Shown: piece after piece, positions 1 to 11,057 of the stretch
Numbering within the stretch: position 1 is the stretch's first letter
How the letters are laid out: every line of letters begins with the position of its first letter
Assembly (NCBI RefSeq): GCF_014633365.1
Contig: NC_068346.1
Coordinates: 35,403,191 to 35,467,190 of the forward strand
Origin: Diospyros lotus
Lineage: Eukaryota > Streptophyta > Magnoliopsida > Ericales > Ebenaceae
Length of the DNA stretch: 64,000 nt
Direction: 5' to 3'
Translations under genes and position numbers: made by a program
Notes under the pieces: generated by a model
The model's input: only the letters and a program-made list of their open reading frames with translations
Told to the model about the DNA's origin: nothing
Database searches by the model: none

Positions 1-565
1 AGTTTGTCGGGGCCTTCTCAAGAATATTAATTTTTTAATAAAAAATAAATAATACACCTTTCTATGAAAAAAATTCTATTATTTTATTAAATTAAAAAAA
101 AAAGAGTTAAGGTTTAACGATAGTGAATTTTTAACTAAAATATAATGTCTAAAAGATTAAAAAAAATCAAACAACCTATTGCAATAAATAAACAGAAGGT
201 AAAAAATGAGAAGAAAAAATTGAGAACAATGAGATCTTTTTAGAACTGCAATTGAAAGATTTATAATAAAAAATAAATTTATAATCTTAAAATCTATGAG
301 ATATTCAAGAAGAAACGGTAAACAATTGAGAACAATAGGAAGAGAGAATGTAAAAATTGAGAAGATAAAACATTGTAAATTAATTGTTGGGCCGGGTGTC
401 TTCGGAAATTTGGATTGAAAGTTAGATTTTATTTTGGTCTTAATTTTTTTAAAAAATATTTATTATTATAAAATAAAAAATATATAAATTATAAAATTTG
501 GGACCTTCGTAAATGCGGGGCTTTAGACGGCTGCTTAGATAGCTTCATGGTCGAGCCAGTTCTGC
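1..565 (+). repeat. hAT-like MITE family copy (left end cut by window)
   Basis: This AT-rich repeat recurs at about 20461, 24748, 38479 and 41792 (direct), 3368 and 48427 (inverted), and 1106 and 10293 (partial). Complete copies begin CAAAG(T/C)(T/C)GGCTC and end near GAGCCGG, so they have short imperfect inverted ends. No ORF is supported. The hAT assignment rests only on end similarity, because no clean 8-bp duplication was found. It directly abuts a HIPP exon fragment. Confidence 0.6.
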
Positions 566-570
566 CCTCA

Positions 571-744
571 ATATCCCCTTTTGTTCATCCACATATACTT
601 CTACAATACCTGTTCAGCATATGCTAATGAAAAGTATTGTCCAGAATCAAATTTGAATGAAGATGATGAAGCTGATACCTTCAAGTTTGGGATTGGTTTC
701 AGTATCTGAGTCTTGCTTTTCTGGCAGACCTTCGACTCTGTTAC
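571..744 (-). pseudogene. HIPP gene fragment, exon 3 start plus damaged exon 2
   Basis: A remnant of a heavy-metal-associated isoprenylated protein gene. The first ~40 bases of exon 3 lie at 571-609 and exon 2 at 679-744, with the intron between. Exon 2 has lost nine bases covering the second metal cysteine, and the next cysteine has become serine (reading VCQKSK), so the CxxC motif is gone. A 7-bp tandem duplication follows the acceptor. Exon 1 is missing: the copy joins directly to a copia integrase remnant near 770. It shares the cysteine deletion with the copies at 21 and 39 kb. Confidence 0.75.
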
Positions 745-1105
745 CTTGTTACCTGCAGTGATGTAAATATGAGTAGGCACCATTCACAAACACCATCAAT
801 CTCTTTTATAGTTGGTAGATGTCTCATCATATTCTTTTGTTGTAGAATTCTTAATCTGTGGAAATGGGACTGCCCAAATCTTTTGTGTCATAGCCATGTC
901 TCGTCCACATGCGCCACCTTCACCACGTTATTTACGTATCTCCATTGAATGGGAAAAGATCGATTTTACCACATTTTGACTTTTGCAATTATTAGGGATT
1001 TATCTTAATTGTTGTAGATTGTACAAAAATGCCCTTCAAAATGTAGAGAGTACCCTTTTTCCATCAATTGACCAACACTTAGCAGATTCTAGTCTATACT
1101 AGGCA

Positions 1106-1335
1106 GAGCCGGTACAACCAATTTGGGGGCTCAAGGTGAAAAAAAATTTTGTGGCCTTTTTAAGAGTATTATTTTTTTTATAAAAAAATAAATAATATAT
1201 TTTTTTATTAAAAATTTTTATCATTTCTTTAAATTAAAATCATTTCATTAAATTTTATCATTTCATTTAATTAAAGTTAAAGTTCAATTAACTATAAAAT
1301 TTGATAATTTTTTAATGATAGTGAATTTTTAATAT
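1106..1335 (+). repeat. Partial hAT-like MITE inside copia copy A
   Basis: It begins CAGAGCCGG, an end type seen in hAT elements. Its body matches the start of the MITE family at 1-565 but is much shorter. The other two copia copies, near 30120 and 46460, lack it. About a dozen bases of target appear to have been lost. Confidence 0.5.
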
Positions 1336-1495
1336 ATTTCTCGCCCCTTTTTTGTGTTAATAGCAATAGTGCCTTTTCCAGTTGCCTCCAAAAAGTCACC
1401 ATTTCCAATTTTAATTTTATTTTTGTCTTCGTTTTATCAAGGTTGCAGAAAATTCTTTCATCTTTTGTCATGTGATTACTGCAGCCACTGTCCAA
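1292..1495 (-). pseudogene. copia aspartic protease fragment
   Basis: The translation starts MDSGCSNHMTKDERIF, the aspartic protease active-site block of Ty1/copia polyproteins. It reads into MITE sequence at its C-terminus and has no flanking intact gag or integrase. It is a dead fragment within copy A. Confidence 0.7.
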
Positions 1496-1835
1496 ATACC
1501 ACGTATCTAACTTTTCTACTGTAGCAACTTTGCAGGAGGCATAGAAAAAACTTCCTTCTAGATCATTCTCTTCAGAAAAGTTAGCTCAATGACTTTGTTT
1601 TAAGTGGCAAGACTTTTCTTCGTGTCCGAACTTTTCATAATTTCGGCACTGTGGTTTTCCTTTAAACCAAGAGTCCTTCTCCAAGTGACTTTTTCTTTTA
1701 CAAATTCCACATTGAGAATTCTTGCCATTATTATCGACTTGTTTTCCTTGACTTCCTCTATTTCTAGAATTTTCTTTAAGTTTTCTCTCATTTTTTTAAA
1801 ATTTTTGAGACTGCATATTAACTTTAGGTTGAAAG

Positions 1836-2382
1836 TGACGTGGATGAGGATGAGATGGTTTTAGCATTTTATGAAATGTGTAATTTGGGTGATTTTAAAG
1901 GCTAATTTCAAGAGAATTAGACTGAGAATTCAAAGTCACCAATTTTGCTAACGAGGTCTGTGGTGTTTCTTTTTTTGGAAAATTTCTTCGTTTAGGCCTC
2001 GAAATTAGCATTTTTGCTATTTTAGGAAATAATTGATTTGAGATTAACTTCCATTAGGGAGTGAATTTTAATATACTATTTTGGGGGATTTTATTTATTT
2101 CCATTTAACTTTGATCCTGTAATGAAAACTCAATCTTGCCTTTTTGGTAAGATTTGGGTTTTAGGGTTTTGGGATTTTTTTTAATTTCCTAATCGTTGTA
2201 GCCTATAAATACTATGTTTATAGGGGTTGATTTGAAAGTTCCAATAAAATTTCTGTTGACATTTTCTCCATAATTCTCTTCAATTTTTCAGTATTCTTTA
2301 GAATCAATGAATCATTGATTGAGTCCTATAATCCGGCATTCGTTAGTGAATCAACGGGTTTTAGAATGCTTCCGCTATGTCA
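1836..2382 (+). mobile_element. Solo-LTR-like insertion in copia gag (copy A)
   Basis: A 547-bp insertion beginning TG and ending CA. It has a TATA-like tataaatac and a downstream AATAAA in plus orientation. It splits the copia gag zinc-knuckle region. Flanks are gaaag on the left and aaacg on the right; the cleaner sister copy at 30623 has gaaag and aaaag. The copia copy at 32.2 kb keeps the uninterrupted target, which proves the insertion. Confidence 0.75.
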
Positions 2383-2960
2383 AAACGGCATTATTCGTGT
2401 CAATTTCATAATGCCTTTCTAATCTTTGTTCATGAGCTTCTAGTGAACCCATTAATTTTGCAACTATTAATTTGTCTATATCTTTAGACTCCTCAATGTC
2501 TACAATAATCGGGTCATATTTTTCTGTACATGTAATTAGAACTTTTCCAAAAATTTCATCTCCATAAGTTCTGAGTTGATTTACCACTTCATCCACCCTA
2601 GAGTAATATTATTTTGCAGTCTTAGAATCTTTCAATTTTAGATTTTCAATTAAACTTCCTTCTCAAAGTTTGAAGTTTGCAAGTTCGTACCTTGTCACTG
2701 CCGTTGAACTCCTCCTGCAACTCATCCCAAGTCGCTTTTGCAGTTTCTGCTCCCATGATCCTCGAAAAGTTTTCATCGGTCAGGCTTATTTGTAGAGCTA
2801 GGAGAGATAGAGAATATTTTTGTTCATTCTTTTTTAGTTCCTTCTTTTATATTGCAGATAAAGTGAAAATATAATCTAGGTTAGTGTACCCATTATTAAC
2901 GACTTCCCACAAATTTTGGGCACAAAAGTACGTCTTCATTTTTATAGACCAAAAATCATA
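2383..2960 (-). pseudogene. copia gag N-terminal fragment
   Basis: Minus-strand coding resembles copia gag (UBN2-type), including a block starting MDEVVNQLRTYGDEIFGK. Stops and frameshifts separate the pieces, and the ORF runs into the solo LTR at 2382. The primer binding site lies just upstream at 3049-3060. Confidence 0.7.
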
Positions 2961-3048
2961 GTTGTTGCCGTTAAAAGTTGGAATTGGAATGGATGAGCGG
3001 AATTCATCAAATATTGTGTAAGCTTATGCCCAATAAATATCGAACATA

Positions 3049-3060
3049 GCTCTAATACCA
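3049..3060 (-). other. Primer binding site (tRNA-iMet type)
   Basis: The minus strand reads TGGTATTAGAGC, one base from the plant initiator tRNA-Met complement TGGTATCAGAGC. It lies next to the LTR boundary at 3062. Confidence 0.75.
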
Positions 3061-3061
3061 C

Positions 3062-3368
3062 TAATAGTATTTGATTGAATGGAATGAGTAATTTTGTGAA
3101 AGTTGCTTGGGAATGTTCTAGTGAATTTTGGAAGGACTAATTTTGACGAGCTAGAAGAGTGAGACTCGAATTGAAAGGCTATGAAAGTTGAAGAAAAAAT
3201 AAATAATTTACAAAAGATGGAGATTTGACTTTTCAATAACTTGATTTTCTTTGATTGCTTGATGCAAAATGCATACATAGTTCCCTATTTCTAAGCTTAA
3301 GTGTGGCAGTGGATTTGTTTCCATGGCCATACTACATTTGTTCCCTTTTCCCTTTATTCAATACAAAC
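3062..3368 (-). mobile_element. copia 5' LTR, truncated
   Basis: Similar to the LTRs at 32869-33294 and 48122-48427. The terminal TG seen in plus orientation at 32869 is TA here. The distal part is replaced by the inverted MITE beginning near 3368, and copy C has the same junction. Confidence 0.7.
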
Positions 3369-3955
3369 AAAGTTGGCTCGTGCATGAAGTCATTTAGGTA
3401 GGTCCTAAAATTTTTAATTTATATATATTTTTATTTTTTCTTTTCTAATAATAAATATTTTATTAAGAAAATTTGAGCCCAAAATAAAATCCAACTTTCA
3501 ATTCAAATTTTCACATACACCTAGTCCAGCAATCAATTTACAACATTTTTTCTGCCCAATTTTTACGTTCTCTCTTTCCATTGTTCTCAATTTTAACCGT
3601 TTCTTTTTGAATATCCCATAGACTTTAAGACTGTAAATTTATTTTTTATTATAAATTATTCAATTGTAGCTCTAACAAAAATCTCAGTGTTCCCAATTTT
3701 CTCTTATCAATTTTTATCGTTTCTTTGTTTATTATAGTAGGTTGTTTGCTTTATTTTGATCTCTCAGACATTATATTTTAGTTGAAAATTTACTATCGTT
3801 AAACTTTAACTTTTTTTTAATTTAATGAAATGATGGATTTTTTTCATAGAAAGGTATATTATTTATTTTTTTATAAAAAAAATTAATACCCTTGAGAAGT
3901 TTTCGACAAACTTTTTCGCCTAAGTCCCCCAAATTAGTTGAATCGGCTTTAGGAA
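3368..3955 (-). repeat. hAT-like MITE family copy, inverted
   Basis: Reverse complement of the family at 1-565. The ends read CAAAGTTGGCTC on the left and a GAATCGGC-like end on the right. The copy at 48427-49040 has the same orientation and flanks, so the two descend from one insertion by segmental duplication. Confidence 0.6.
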
Positions 3956-5368
3956 GGGGCAACACATGACTGTAATCGAACTGATCGAATACTCATTTCT
4001 AAAGACCACATTAGTCATTATGATAGATTTTTTTTTTTTTAACTTTGTCCAACAACTTTTTAATTATATTAAGAGCACCAACTCTATTCCTAATCAAAAT
4101 AATTCTACATAGTCGTAAATTTATATATGAAGAATCCGTTCACTTGTAGTTGTAAATACACTTGTATTTGCATTTGTATAATTATTTATTTGCTTGTATA
4201 AAACTAACCTTTTATATTAAAAATAAAAGACCTGAAAAATTATTTATATTTATATTATATTTAGAATTGTATAATTACTTATTTAACCCCTAGTGTACAT
4301 AAATGTTATATATATTAGAGGGATGGCGCGTATATATAAAAAATTAAAAAATTTAAATAAAAATTTATTGAGTGACGTTTGACAATTATATTTTATTTTT
4401 AATTTTTTAGACAAAACTTTAAACAAAATAACCTTTAGTGTAGAAATAAATTTGTTTAAAAAATTAGTTACTATTTAAGGGTCCAATGTTAAAATTTTGT
4501 TATTGTTTTGATGTTATGAAACCCTCTTAATAAAGTGCTTTTATAAAAACTTAATATGTACGTCCCGTCAACAATTAAAAAATATGATTTATAGTCCTTG
4601 ATGTGCAAAATGTCAAGATTCGGTATCTTAAGCATTAAAAATTATTGTTTTAAGTTTTTACTGTGATAGAAAATTAGCCCGTGTATGAAGTCACTTGTTT
4701 CCGTGAGTAACACGCCACGTGAATAATCAATTGATAGTATTTGAATAAGTTGACTGGTTTATTGTACTCTTTCAATAATTAAAAAATATACTATTCAATG
4801 CCATATGTACAAAAATGTCAAGATTCTAAATCTCAACTAATTGCCAAGAGAGCACCGTATGTATTAAGTCTTTTACGGAATAACTTTTATGTAACTTGCT
4901 TAAGAAAACAAAAATTAACTACATTAATAAAATTTAAACTAATAACCTCTAAACAATAATTAATTTTTTGAACAACTTTACTTTTACACAAACTCTCATT
5001 TTGTTTAAAACTTTACGTTAAAAAAATTAAAAATAAACTATTACTGAAACCTAATGAACTTTTATTTAATTTTTTTAATTTTTAATTTTAAACATACCCT
5101 TTTCCAAACCTACCCCCATCAGGAAACAAACAACCTCCATTCACACCTTCTTTGTGAAATTAATTGATTAATTAATCCCCATGCAGGGTTGCTAATAACA
5201 TCAAATAACATTATTAATGATCTGATTAATGAGGGAACAAAATCTACCATTTAATCTCAACTTTAGACAACCGTTTACTATTATTATATTTTACCATAAA
5301 TTGTTAACCTAGCAAGCTAAATTAAATGATATGATTGATGAAGTGAAAAAATCTACATAATTTTGATT
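3956..5368 (-). repeat. Inverted copy of AT-rich repeats R1 and R2; no gene
   Basis: Non-coding A+T-rich DNA. The first part is the reverse complement of R1 (for example 19330-20460); the end matches R2 (for example 22480-22860). It includes an inverted copy of the 320-bp TTAATACATA MITE at 4549-4869. Only short chance ORFs are present. Confidence 0.65.
4549..4869 (-). repeat. 320-bp Mutator-like MITE (TTAATACATA family)
   Basis: Inverted ends read CTTAATATGTACG and, at the right, CGTATGTATTAAG. Sister copies at 19541, 23070, 35899, 37530 and 40938 are flanked by TTTATAAAA(A), consistent with a 9-10 bp target duplication. Confidence 0.55.
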
Positions 5369-8300
5369 GACAAGTGATGTGCTAATATTACTTACATATT
5401 TTTTTATATCATTCTTACTTAATTTTATGTTTAACTCTCATATTTTTATATGTTTTATATATTTTGTAAGCACCCCCGCCTGGATATCCCAACCACCCAA
5501 TCTATCCGAACGAAAGCGCTTACATAAAGGAAGAGAAAACAGACACAAGACAAAAATATCCTGGCATGCATACATAGAAAATACGACAGCGGAAGCAAAA
5601 ACAGTAAACATGCATGCTCACAAGTACCCCGCTGGAACAACGGTCACGGAATATATAAAAATATATACAAACCTTGTGCCCATAATTAGGAGATACAAGA
5701 AACAGTCTGGCACAGTAAAAAATAAAAGATAGAAACTCTAACAAAACATCAGAGATGACGGGACAACTAACTGTACACATTACCAACACGGCTGGCTGCT
5801 AGGTGGTGCGGTCCTCGCCCTCGGCCTTCGCTTTCCCCTTACCTGGAATGATGGAAAGCAAGGTGAGTCGCAAGACTCAGCAAGTTTATAAGAAAAGAAA
5901 GGCTATAACATGAATAGAAGAGGAGATCACCCCAAATATAAACCCACATGTACACACAAGCCATGTGATGCAACAAGATAATAGTGCCGCGTAATAAAAG
6001 CACATACCGGTCCTTGGGGCTCACATAAGACACCTGGCACCCAAGTCCCATACCAACCTACCGCTGCCCTGAAGGCAACATAAGTCTCCACAAACCTGTG
6101 CGCACTGTTCCGGGTCGGTACTCCCGTCACCCGTATCCCTGTCGGTACTCTCGACAGCCAAGCCATAGGCTCCCTCGGAACGGTACTCCCGTCCGAGAAC
6201 TAAATACTACCAGTAACCATGCAATGCACATAAAATGCAATGGCGTAATGAGCATCAACGTGATACATGGCGCCCATACATCCAGGCATCAGGCCATGCT
6301 TCGCCCATATAGTAAATCACATGCGATACATATGCCCGTGCTGGATGCATCATAACCAAGCTAGGATGCTCGTGACCAAGCATAACCAAATCATGTTAAT
6401 CCCAACATGCAGCCCGTACCCATGTGCACATCAAACCATGCAACAAGAATAAAATATAAACAGGCATGCTATAATCACATAACGGCAGAGCTAGTCAGCA
6501 GTGCCTGGCACCGGTCAGCGGTCAGTGATTAGAAGAGACCATCTGACGGCCTAAGATAAATCGTACGACAGTCACACCTTCACCAAACAGCTGATCCTTG
6601 CCCCCATTGCACAACCGCTTAGTCTATAAACAACCAAAAATCCAATAATAATACCCGAATAGCTAAGACCCTAGCCCCGGGTGAGTACGACATCATTTCC
6701 ATAGGCTTGGGGGTGGTACGAACCCCCGTAGGCAACCAACGAATAAAATCCTCAAGACTAGGTTAATAAATTAAATTTTAAAAACACACCGTTTAAAATT
6801 CCATAATTTATTAACAGCCAAAACGAACGAATGGAGGTCAAATAAATTGACAATGAAAGAATCGATGAGGTGGGTATGAAGAACTTGCCTTTACGAAGAT
6901 ATCCTTAGGCTTGATTTAACCCGACGCAGTAAAAATTATACACACTGCAATATCCCAATTATTTGCCAAAATTAATAAAATTGGGCTCTAAAAGAAATTC
7001 TGATCGTACAGAATATTAATTACTAGCTTGACTACATACCTGACTAATTAAATCGCTGATTAAACTTGATTTAATCCTGATTTTTCTCTAAAATTTTCCA
7101 ATTTCATGGTCGCGCACGTTGTCTCTTTTTTCCAATTTTCGCTACTGATTCTGCTGCAAAAATAACGCCCGAATTGGGCTTAAAATAGAGGCAAAACGAG
7201 CGGCTGAGACGTGGCCACATGGCAGCGCGCGTACCAGCACTGGAGGCCACCGCCTCTAACCGAAACAACGTTGTTTCGGACGTCTGGCTGATTGAAAATC
7301 AGCCCAAAACCTCGGCCTCGCGCGCCCCCCCCCCCCCCCCCCCGCGTTTCGAACCCTCGCACACATGCCCGTGTCCACCCGCTCGCCTTAACCATATAGT
7401 GTGCGCATTTTATTTAAAGGGGTCTTCGGACCCATTTTCGGAAACGCACCAGCCACCCCAAACTTCCATTATTTACACTCTCACCCCCTATATTAATTAC
7501 ATTAACACCCGGAACTTCCAAAAATCACACAATTTGATTTATTTTAATTTTTTTCTTATTCCAGAAATTGTCTAAAATAACATAATTAATTATCCTAATT
7601 TCCTATTTCCTTAAAATCACATAATTTATTTTTATTTAATCACATCAAATTATTTTGATATTTCTTTTAAATCAAATTACCCCAAAATTAAATTAAATTG
7701 CCATTTACGGGGCGTTACATATTTATTTTAGGTAATTTATTATATTAACAAGATTTGAAGGAAAAGTAAGAAATACAAAAATTATAAATTTTCGTTGCTC
7801 AAGGGTTTGATTAAAAATAAAAACTGGATTAATTGGAATTTCTAAAAATTCTAAAAATATATATATATGTGAAAACGTTATATGCTTACTTTTCTACGCT
7901 TCAAACAGTGTGTAAATCTGAATTTTCTACGAAAAGTTATGATTATTAGAGTGACAGAAGATCAAAGTTGTAAAAAAACAGTATTACCTACGAATTTTTG
8001 ATTCCATTTTCTTCAAGTTGGATTGATTTGTAGATGAATTAATGAGGCCTTTTTAAGTTGTTTAGAGCTTCTTATCTCTTAAAGAATTAGGATCAAAGTG
8101 ACCAAAGAAGCTTAGCCCAAAAGTCTAATCAAATTAAACCCATATATATTACAAAAATCTCTAAATTGTAATTCTTGATATTTTGAGGAATTATTTTATA
8201 TTTTTTCTTGAGTGTGGGACTTAAAATTTTGAGTGGGCATGGGTATAGTTTGATCCATGTTTTAAGAAGAAAATTAAGGAAAAGAAGAAAGTGATGAGTA

Positions 8301-9089
8301 TAAAAAGAGAATGAAGGTTGAAAAATTAGAGAGTTGTAGGTGAGAAAGCTTAAAGGATATTGGAGAATTGAATCATTCTTGGTGGAAGATTTCTTGTATT
8401 TTCTTCAAGAATTGGTGACAATATTTTTGGTAAAAGAAATTCTATACATCAAAAGAATTTTATTCCCTTCTTTCATTTTCTTTAAATTCTATATTTATGT
8501 TCTTTTATTTTGTTAGGAATTTTATCATTTGTAATATGAACTAAATTATATAATTAGGGCATTTTTATGTAACTTAAATATGATAATTTGATTTTTATGG
8601 ATTGATTTTCTTTATTCATGCAAGTGGTTATTATTGTGCTTAATGCTATCAAATACTTGACCAATATTTGATTGATATGTTGATATAGATTTAAACTGAA
8701 AGGAAAAATCTATAACTTGATCTAGATAATAAACACCACGGGAATATAATTAGAACGGAAGTAAAAATTTGATTTATGAGATTAATTATCTTTAAATGAA
8801 TAATTAAAATTGGATCATTAACCATTTAAATTAAATTAGATTATTTGGATGAAAATTGAAATACCCTAATGCTTTCCAAAACTTAAACTTCTTCATATTT
8901 ATTTTCTGTATTATTATTTTATTTTATTTTCTTAAATTAATTAATTCATCAATTAATTAATTATTTAAATAAAATTTTAATTAATATAATTTTAATAATT
9001 ATCAATCGATTATTGTGAAAACGATACTATTACTCACTATTTTATTATTTGTGTAATCCGTACACTTGCGAAAAATCACTATCAACAAG
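5369..9089 (+). mobile_element. LTR-like element interrupted by a solo LTR
   Basis: A segment beginning TGACAAGTGAT and ending ATCACTATCA (imperfect inverted ends) interrupts an inverted R2 repeat. Uninterrupted relatives are near 22500 and 35215. Without the nested 5465-7719 insertion it is about 1.46 kb. It carries a TATA-like stretch near 8299. The end near 9010-9089 resembles the U5 region of LTR retrotransposons. A fragment of the same element lies at 49480-49784. No coding capacity is seen, and no clean target duplication was found. Confidence 0.5.
5465..7719 (-). mobile_element. Solo LTR with TATTT target duplication
   Basis: A 2255-bp sequence that on the minus strand starts TGTAACGCCCCG and ends GGTGCTTACA (TG...CA). 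Perfect 5-bp duplications TATTT flank it at 5460-5464 and 7720-7724. The related sequence at 49540-49560 runs through the site without the insertion. Size and ends suggest a Ty3/gypsy chromovirus-type LTR; that class is inferred. A run of C lies at about 7326-7343. Small ORFs inside are not genes. Confidence 0.85.
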
Positions 9090-9549
9090 TAACGCTCCTT
9101 GTCGTCAATTGATTGATCTAACATCTCTATAGATATAGTCTCTTAACCCTCAGTTGGCAAGTTCATATATCTTTATCGGCTGAGTCTTCAAACAGAACTT
9201 ATTCCATTAGTAATTATTATTAAATATAACAACAATAAATAATAATTTAAAACTAAAACTAAATAAAAAAAAGGGCTGAATACCCTAATCAATAAAATTA
9301 AGAATTAAGTCTGAAAATTAAAAATTAGGTGAGAATTAAGTATTTTGTAATCTTACTATTGCCAGTAAGAGCAAAAGGCCAGTCACTGAACATCTTGCTT
9401 AGAAAATTCAAAGGCCAGGTGCAAAACATGTTATTGAAGGTCCTCTTTCATTGGCTCATTTCGTACTATTGCTAACTTGAAGGCCAATAATGCCCATCCA
9501 CTAACTTGTCGGCCAATAATGGCCTTAAACAGCAAGTTATTTTGAGGTG
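9090..9549 (+). repeat. R2 repeat, upstream region of intact HIPP gene
   Basis: Reverse complement of the R2 repeat upstream of the HIPP gene at 34059-34691 (34750-35170), so the two genes share promoter regions. It contains repeated GGCCAATAATG-type motifs near 9480-9530. No ORF is supported. Confidence 0.6.
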
Positions 9550-9557
9550 TATAAATA
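9550..9557 (+). promoter_or_regulatory. TATA box of HIPP gene 1
   Basis: TATAAATA lies 58 bases before the ATG at 9615. Equivalent positions in the paralogs are mutated (TACAAATA at 34747-34754 minus strand; TAGAAATA-type near 21380), so this copy keeps the best core promoter of the family in the window. Confidence 0.6.
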
Positions 9558-9614
9558 GGAATGAAATGAGCCCGCAAGTTCAATATCCAGCTTCTCGTCC
9601 ACTAAACTACTGCC

Positions 9615-10173
9615 ATGAAGGTACGTAATACGGTACCTTTTGATGCACTCATTCAAGTTTCCTTCATCTCTTGTTCATCTGTTTCCATGCATATTTACAT
9701 TACTGCAGGTAACAGAGTTGAAGGTCTGCATCTCCTGCGAGAAATGCAAGACTCAGATACTGAAAGCAGTCACAAAACTTGAAGGTATCGGGTTTATCAT
9801 CTTCATTCAAATGTGATTCTGAACAATACACTTTTGATTATTTTAAGACAAATTTATAAGCACATGCTGAACAGGTATTGTAGAAGTATCTGTGGATGAA
9901 CAGAAGGAGATACTGAAGGTGGTTGGGGACGTTGATCCAATTCAAGTAGTAAAGCAAGTGAGGAAGACTGGGAAGACTGCAGTTTTCGGCAGTGTTAGTG
10001 AATCAAAGCCAAAGCCGGAGGCTGCAAATCCTCCCAAGAAGAATCCTCCAGAGAAGAAGCAGCCTGAGCCTGGAAATCCTCCTCCAGCTCCTCTGCCTCC
10101 TTATTGCAGTCCCTGCCACCTTGTCGAGGTGCGCTATGAGCCATATGGTGGCCCGTACTGCTCCGTTATGTGA
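9615..10173 (+). CDS. Heavy-metal-associated isoprenylated plant protein (HIPP), 3 exons
   Basis: Exons 9615-9620, 9709-9784 and 9875-10173, joined by GT/AG introns, encode 126 residues. The first exon holds only Met-Lys. Exon 2 carries the HMA metal-binding loop (VCISCEKCKTQ, with CxxC-type cysteines). Exon 3 completes the HMA fold (VDEQKEILKVVGDVDP...RKTGKTA), then a Pro/Lys-rich linker, and ends in CSVM, a CaaX prenylation box. Family members bind metals and sit at membranes or in the nucleus through the lipid anchor; the role here is inferred. The start is supported by the identical ATGAAG-intron arrangement in all paralogs. A TATA box lies upstream. The copy looks intact, but expression is unproven. 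Confidence 0.85.
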
Positions 10174-10292
10174 GAGAAAGCCATGCTAGATCTTCTGCAA
10201 ACAGTTAATTTATCATCATTCTGTAGAACTAAATAAGATGGCACCTAGCTGCTTGTGAGTTCAGTTTAGAAGAGAAAATTGGTAATTGTTGA
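10174..10292 (+). other. 3' flank of HIPP gene 1
   Basis: Matches the reverse complement of the 3' flank of the 34059 gene (33920-34030), so the duplicated gene unit includes its downstream region. No perfect AATAAA is seen, only AATAAG near 10223. Confidence 0.4.
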
Positions 10293-10672
10293 AACACTGG
10301 AATTTTTTTGGGGCTGTAATTGAAAGATTTATAATTAAAAATAAATTTATAATCTTAAAATCAATGAAATATTCAAGAAAAAATGACAAAAATTGAGAAA
10401 AGAAATTAGGAACAACGGAGAGAGAGAACGTAAAAATTGAGAAGAAAAAAATAGAGAAGACAAAACGTTGTAAATTGATTGTTGGATTGGGTGTTTGTGA
10501 AAATTTAAATGGAAAGTTGAATTTTATTTTGGACTTAATTTTTTAATAAAATATTTATTATTAAAAAGAAAATAATAAAAAATATATAAAATTATAAAAT
10601 TTTGAGGTCTTCCTAATTGCAGGGCCTTAGGTGACCGCTTATATGACTTCATGGTCGAGGTGGCTCTACTTT
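10293..10672 (+). repeat. hAT-like MITE family copy, 5'-truncated
   Basis: The right-hand two thirds of the MITE family at 1-565, beginning inside the element and ending near the GGTCGAGG-type end. It is followed by the usual HIPP fragment, as at 21, 25, 39 and 42 kb. Confidence 0.55.
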
Positions 10673-10679
10673 CGGCGTT

Positions 10680-10951
10680 CTCCTTTTGTTCATCCACATA
10701 TACTTCTACAATACCTGTTCAGCCTGTGCTAATGAAAAGTATTGTTCAAAATCAAATTTGAATGAAGATGATGAAGCTGATACCTTCAAGTTTCGTGACT
10801 GCTTTCAGTATCTGAGTCTTTCATTTCTTGCAGGAGATGCTGACCTTCAACTCTGTTATCTGCAGCAATATAATTATGCATGGAAACAGATGAACAAGAG
10901 ATGAAGGAAACTTGATGAGTGCACCAAAAGGTGAAGTATTATTACCTTCAT
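10680..10951 (-). pseudogene. HIPP gene fragment, exons 1-2 and exon 3 start
   Basis: Minus-strand exon 1 (ATGAAG) at 10946-10951, exon 2 at 10784-10859 and the first part of exon 3 ending at 10714. The HMA loop reads VSISCKKCKTQ: the first cysteine is serine, but CxxC is retained. Exon 3 stops at the truncation point shared by six copies, where MITE sequence takes over. It lies head-to-head with a NUP98 fragment starting near 10965. Confidence 0.75.
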
Positions 10952-10964
10952 GGCAGTAGTTTGA

Positions 10965-11057
10965 GGCAAGAAGCTGGTGAGGCTGAAATTCTGGAAGAAC
11001 ATGAAGCTGATATTCAGGCATTAATGCCACAGCTCCGGCGTTCTGACTACTACACAG
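10965..11057 (+). pseudogene. NUP98 autoproteolytic-domain fragment (short)
   Basis: Plus-strand coding for [17 protein letters not shown], the block preceding the autopeptidase domain of plant NUP98-type nucleoporins. It is cut off at 11057 by a copia LTR. The longer relatives at 25725 and 42787 continue into the domain. Confidence 0.7.

Larger units (their letters stand above)
770..3368 (-). mobile_element. Ty1/copia retrotransposon remnant, copy A
   Basis: A degraded element on the minus strand. Reading leftwards from its 5' end: a partial 5' LTR (3062-3368), a primer binding site of the tRNA-iMet type (3049-3060), gag N-terminus (about 2383-2960), a solo LTR insertion (1836-2382), gag zinc-knuckle region (about 1600-1830), protease (1292-1495, DSGCSNHM active-site motif), a MITE fragment (1106-1335) and a pre-integrase piece (770-1090). 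RT and RNase H are absent. Related copies lie at 26.5-31.5 and 43.6-48.4 kb. No fragment is plausibly functional. Confidence 0.8.

Noticed and set aside
1604..1864. Plus-strand 86-codon ORF
   Set aside because: Antisense of the copia zinc-knuckle region; the same shadow appears at 32080.
5367..7575. Several 60-120 codon ORFs
   Set aside because: All lie across or within the solo LTR, overlap in opposite strands and match no family.
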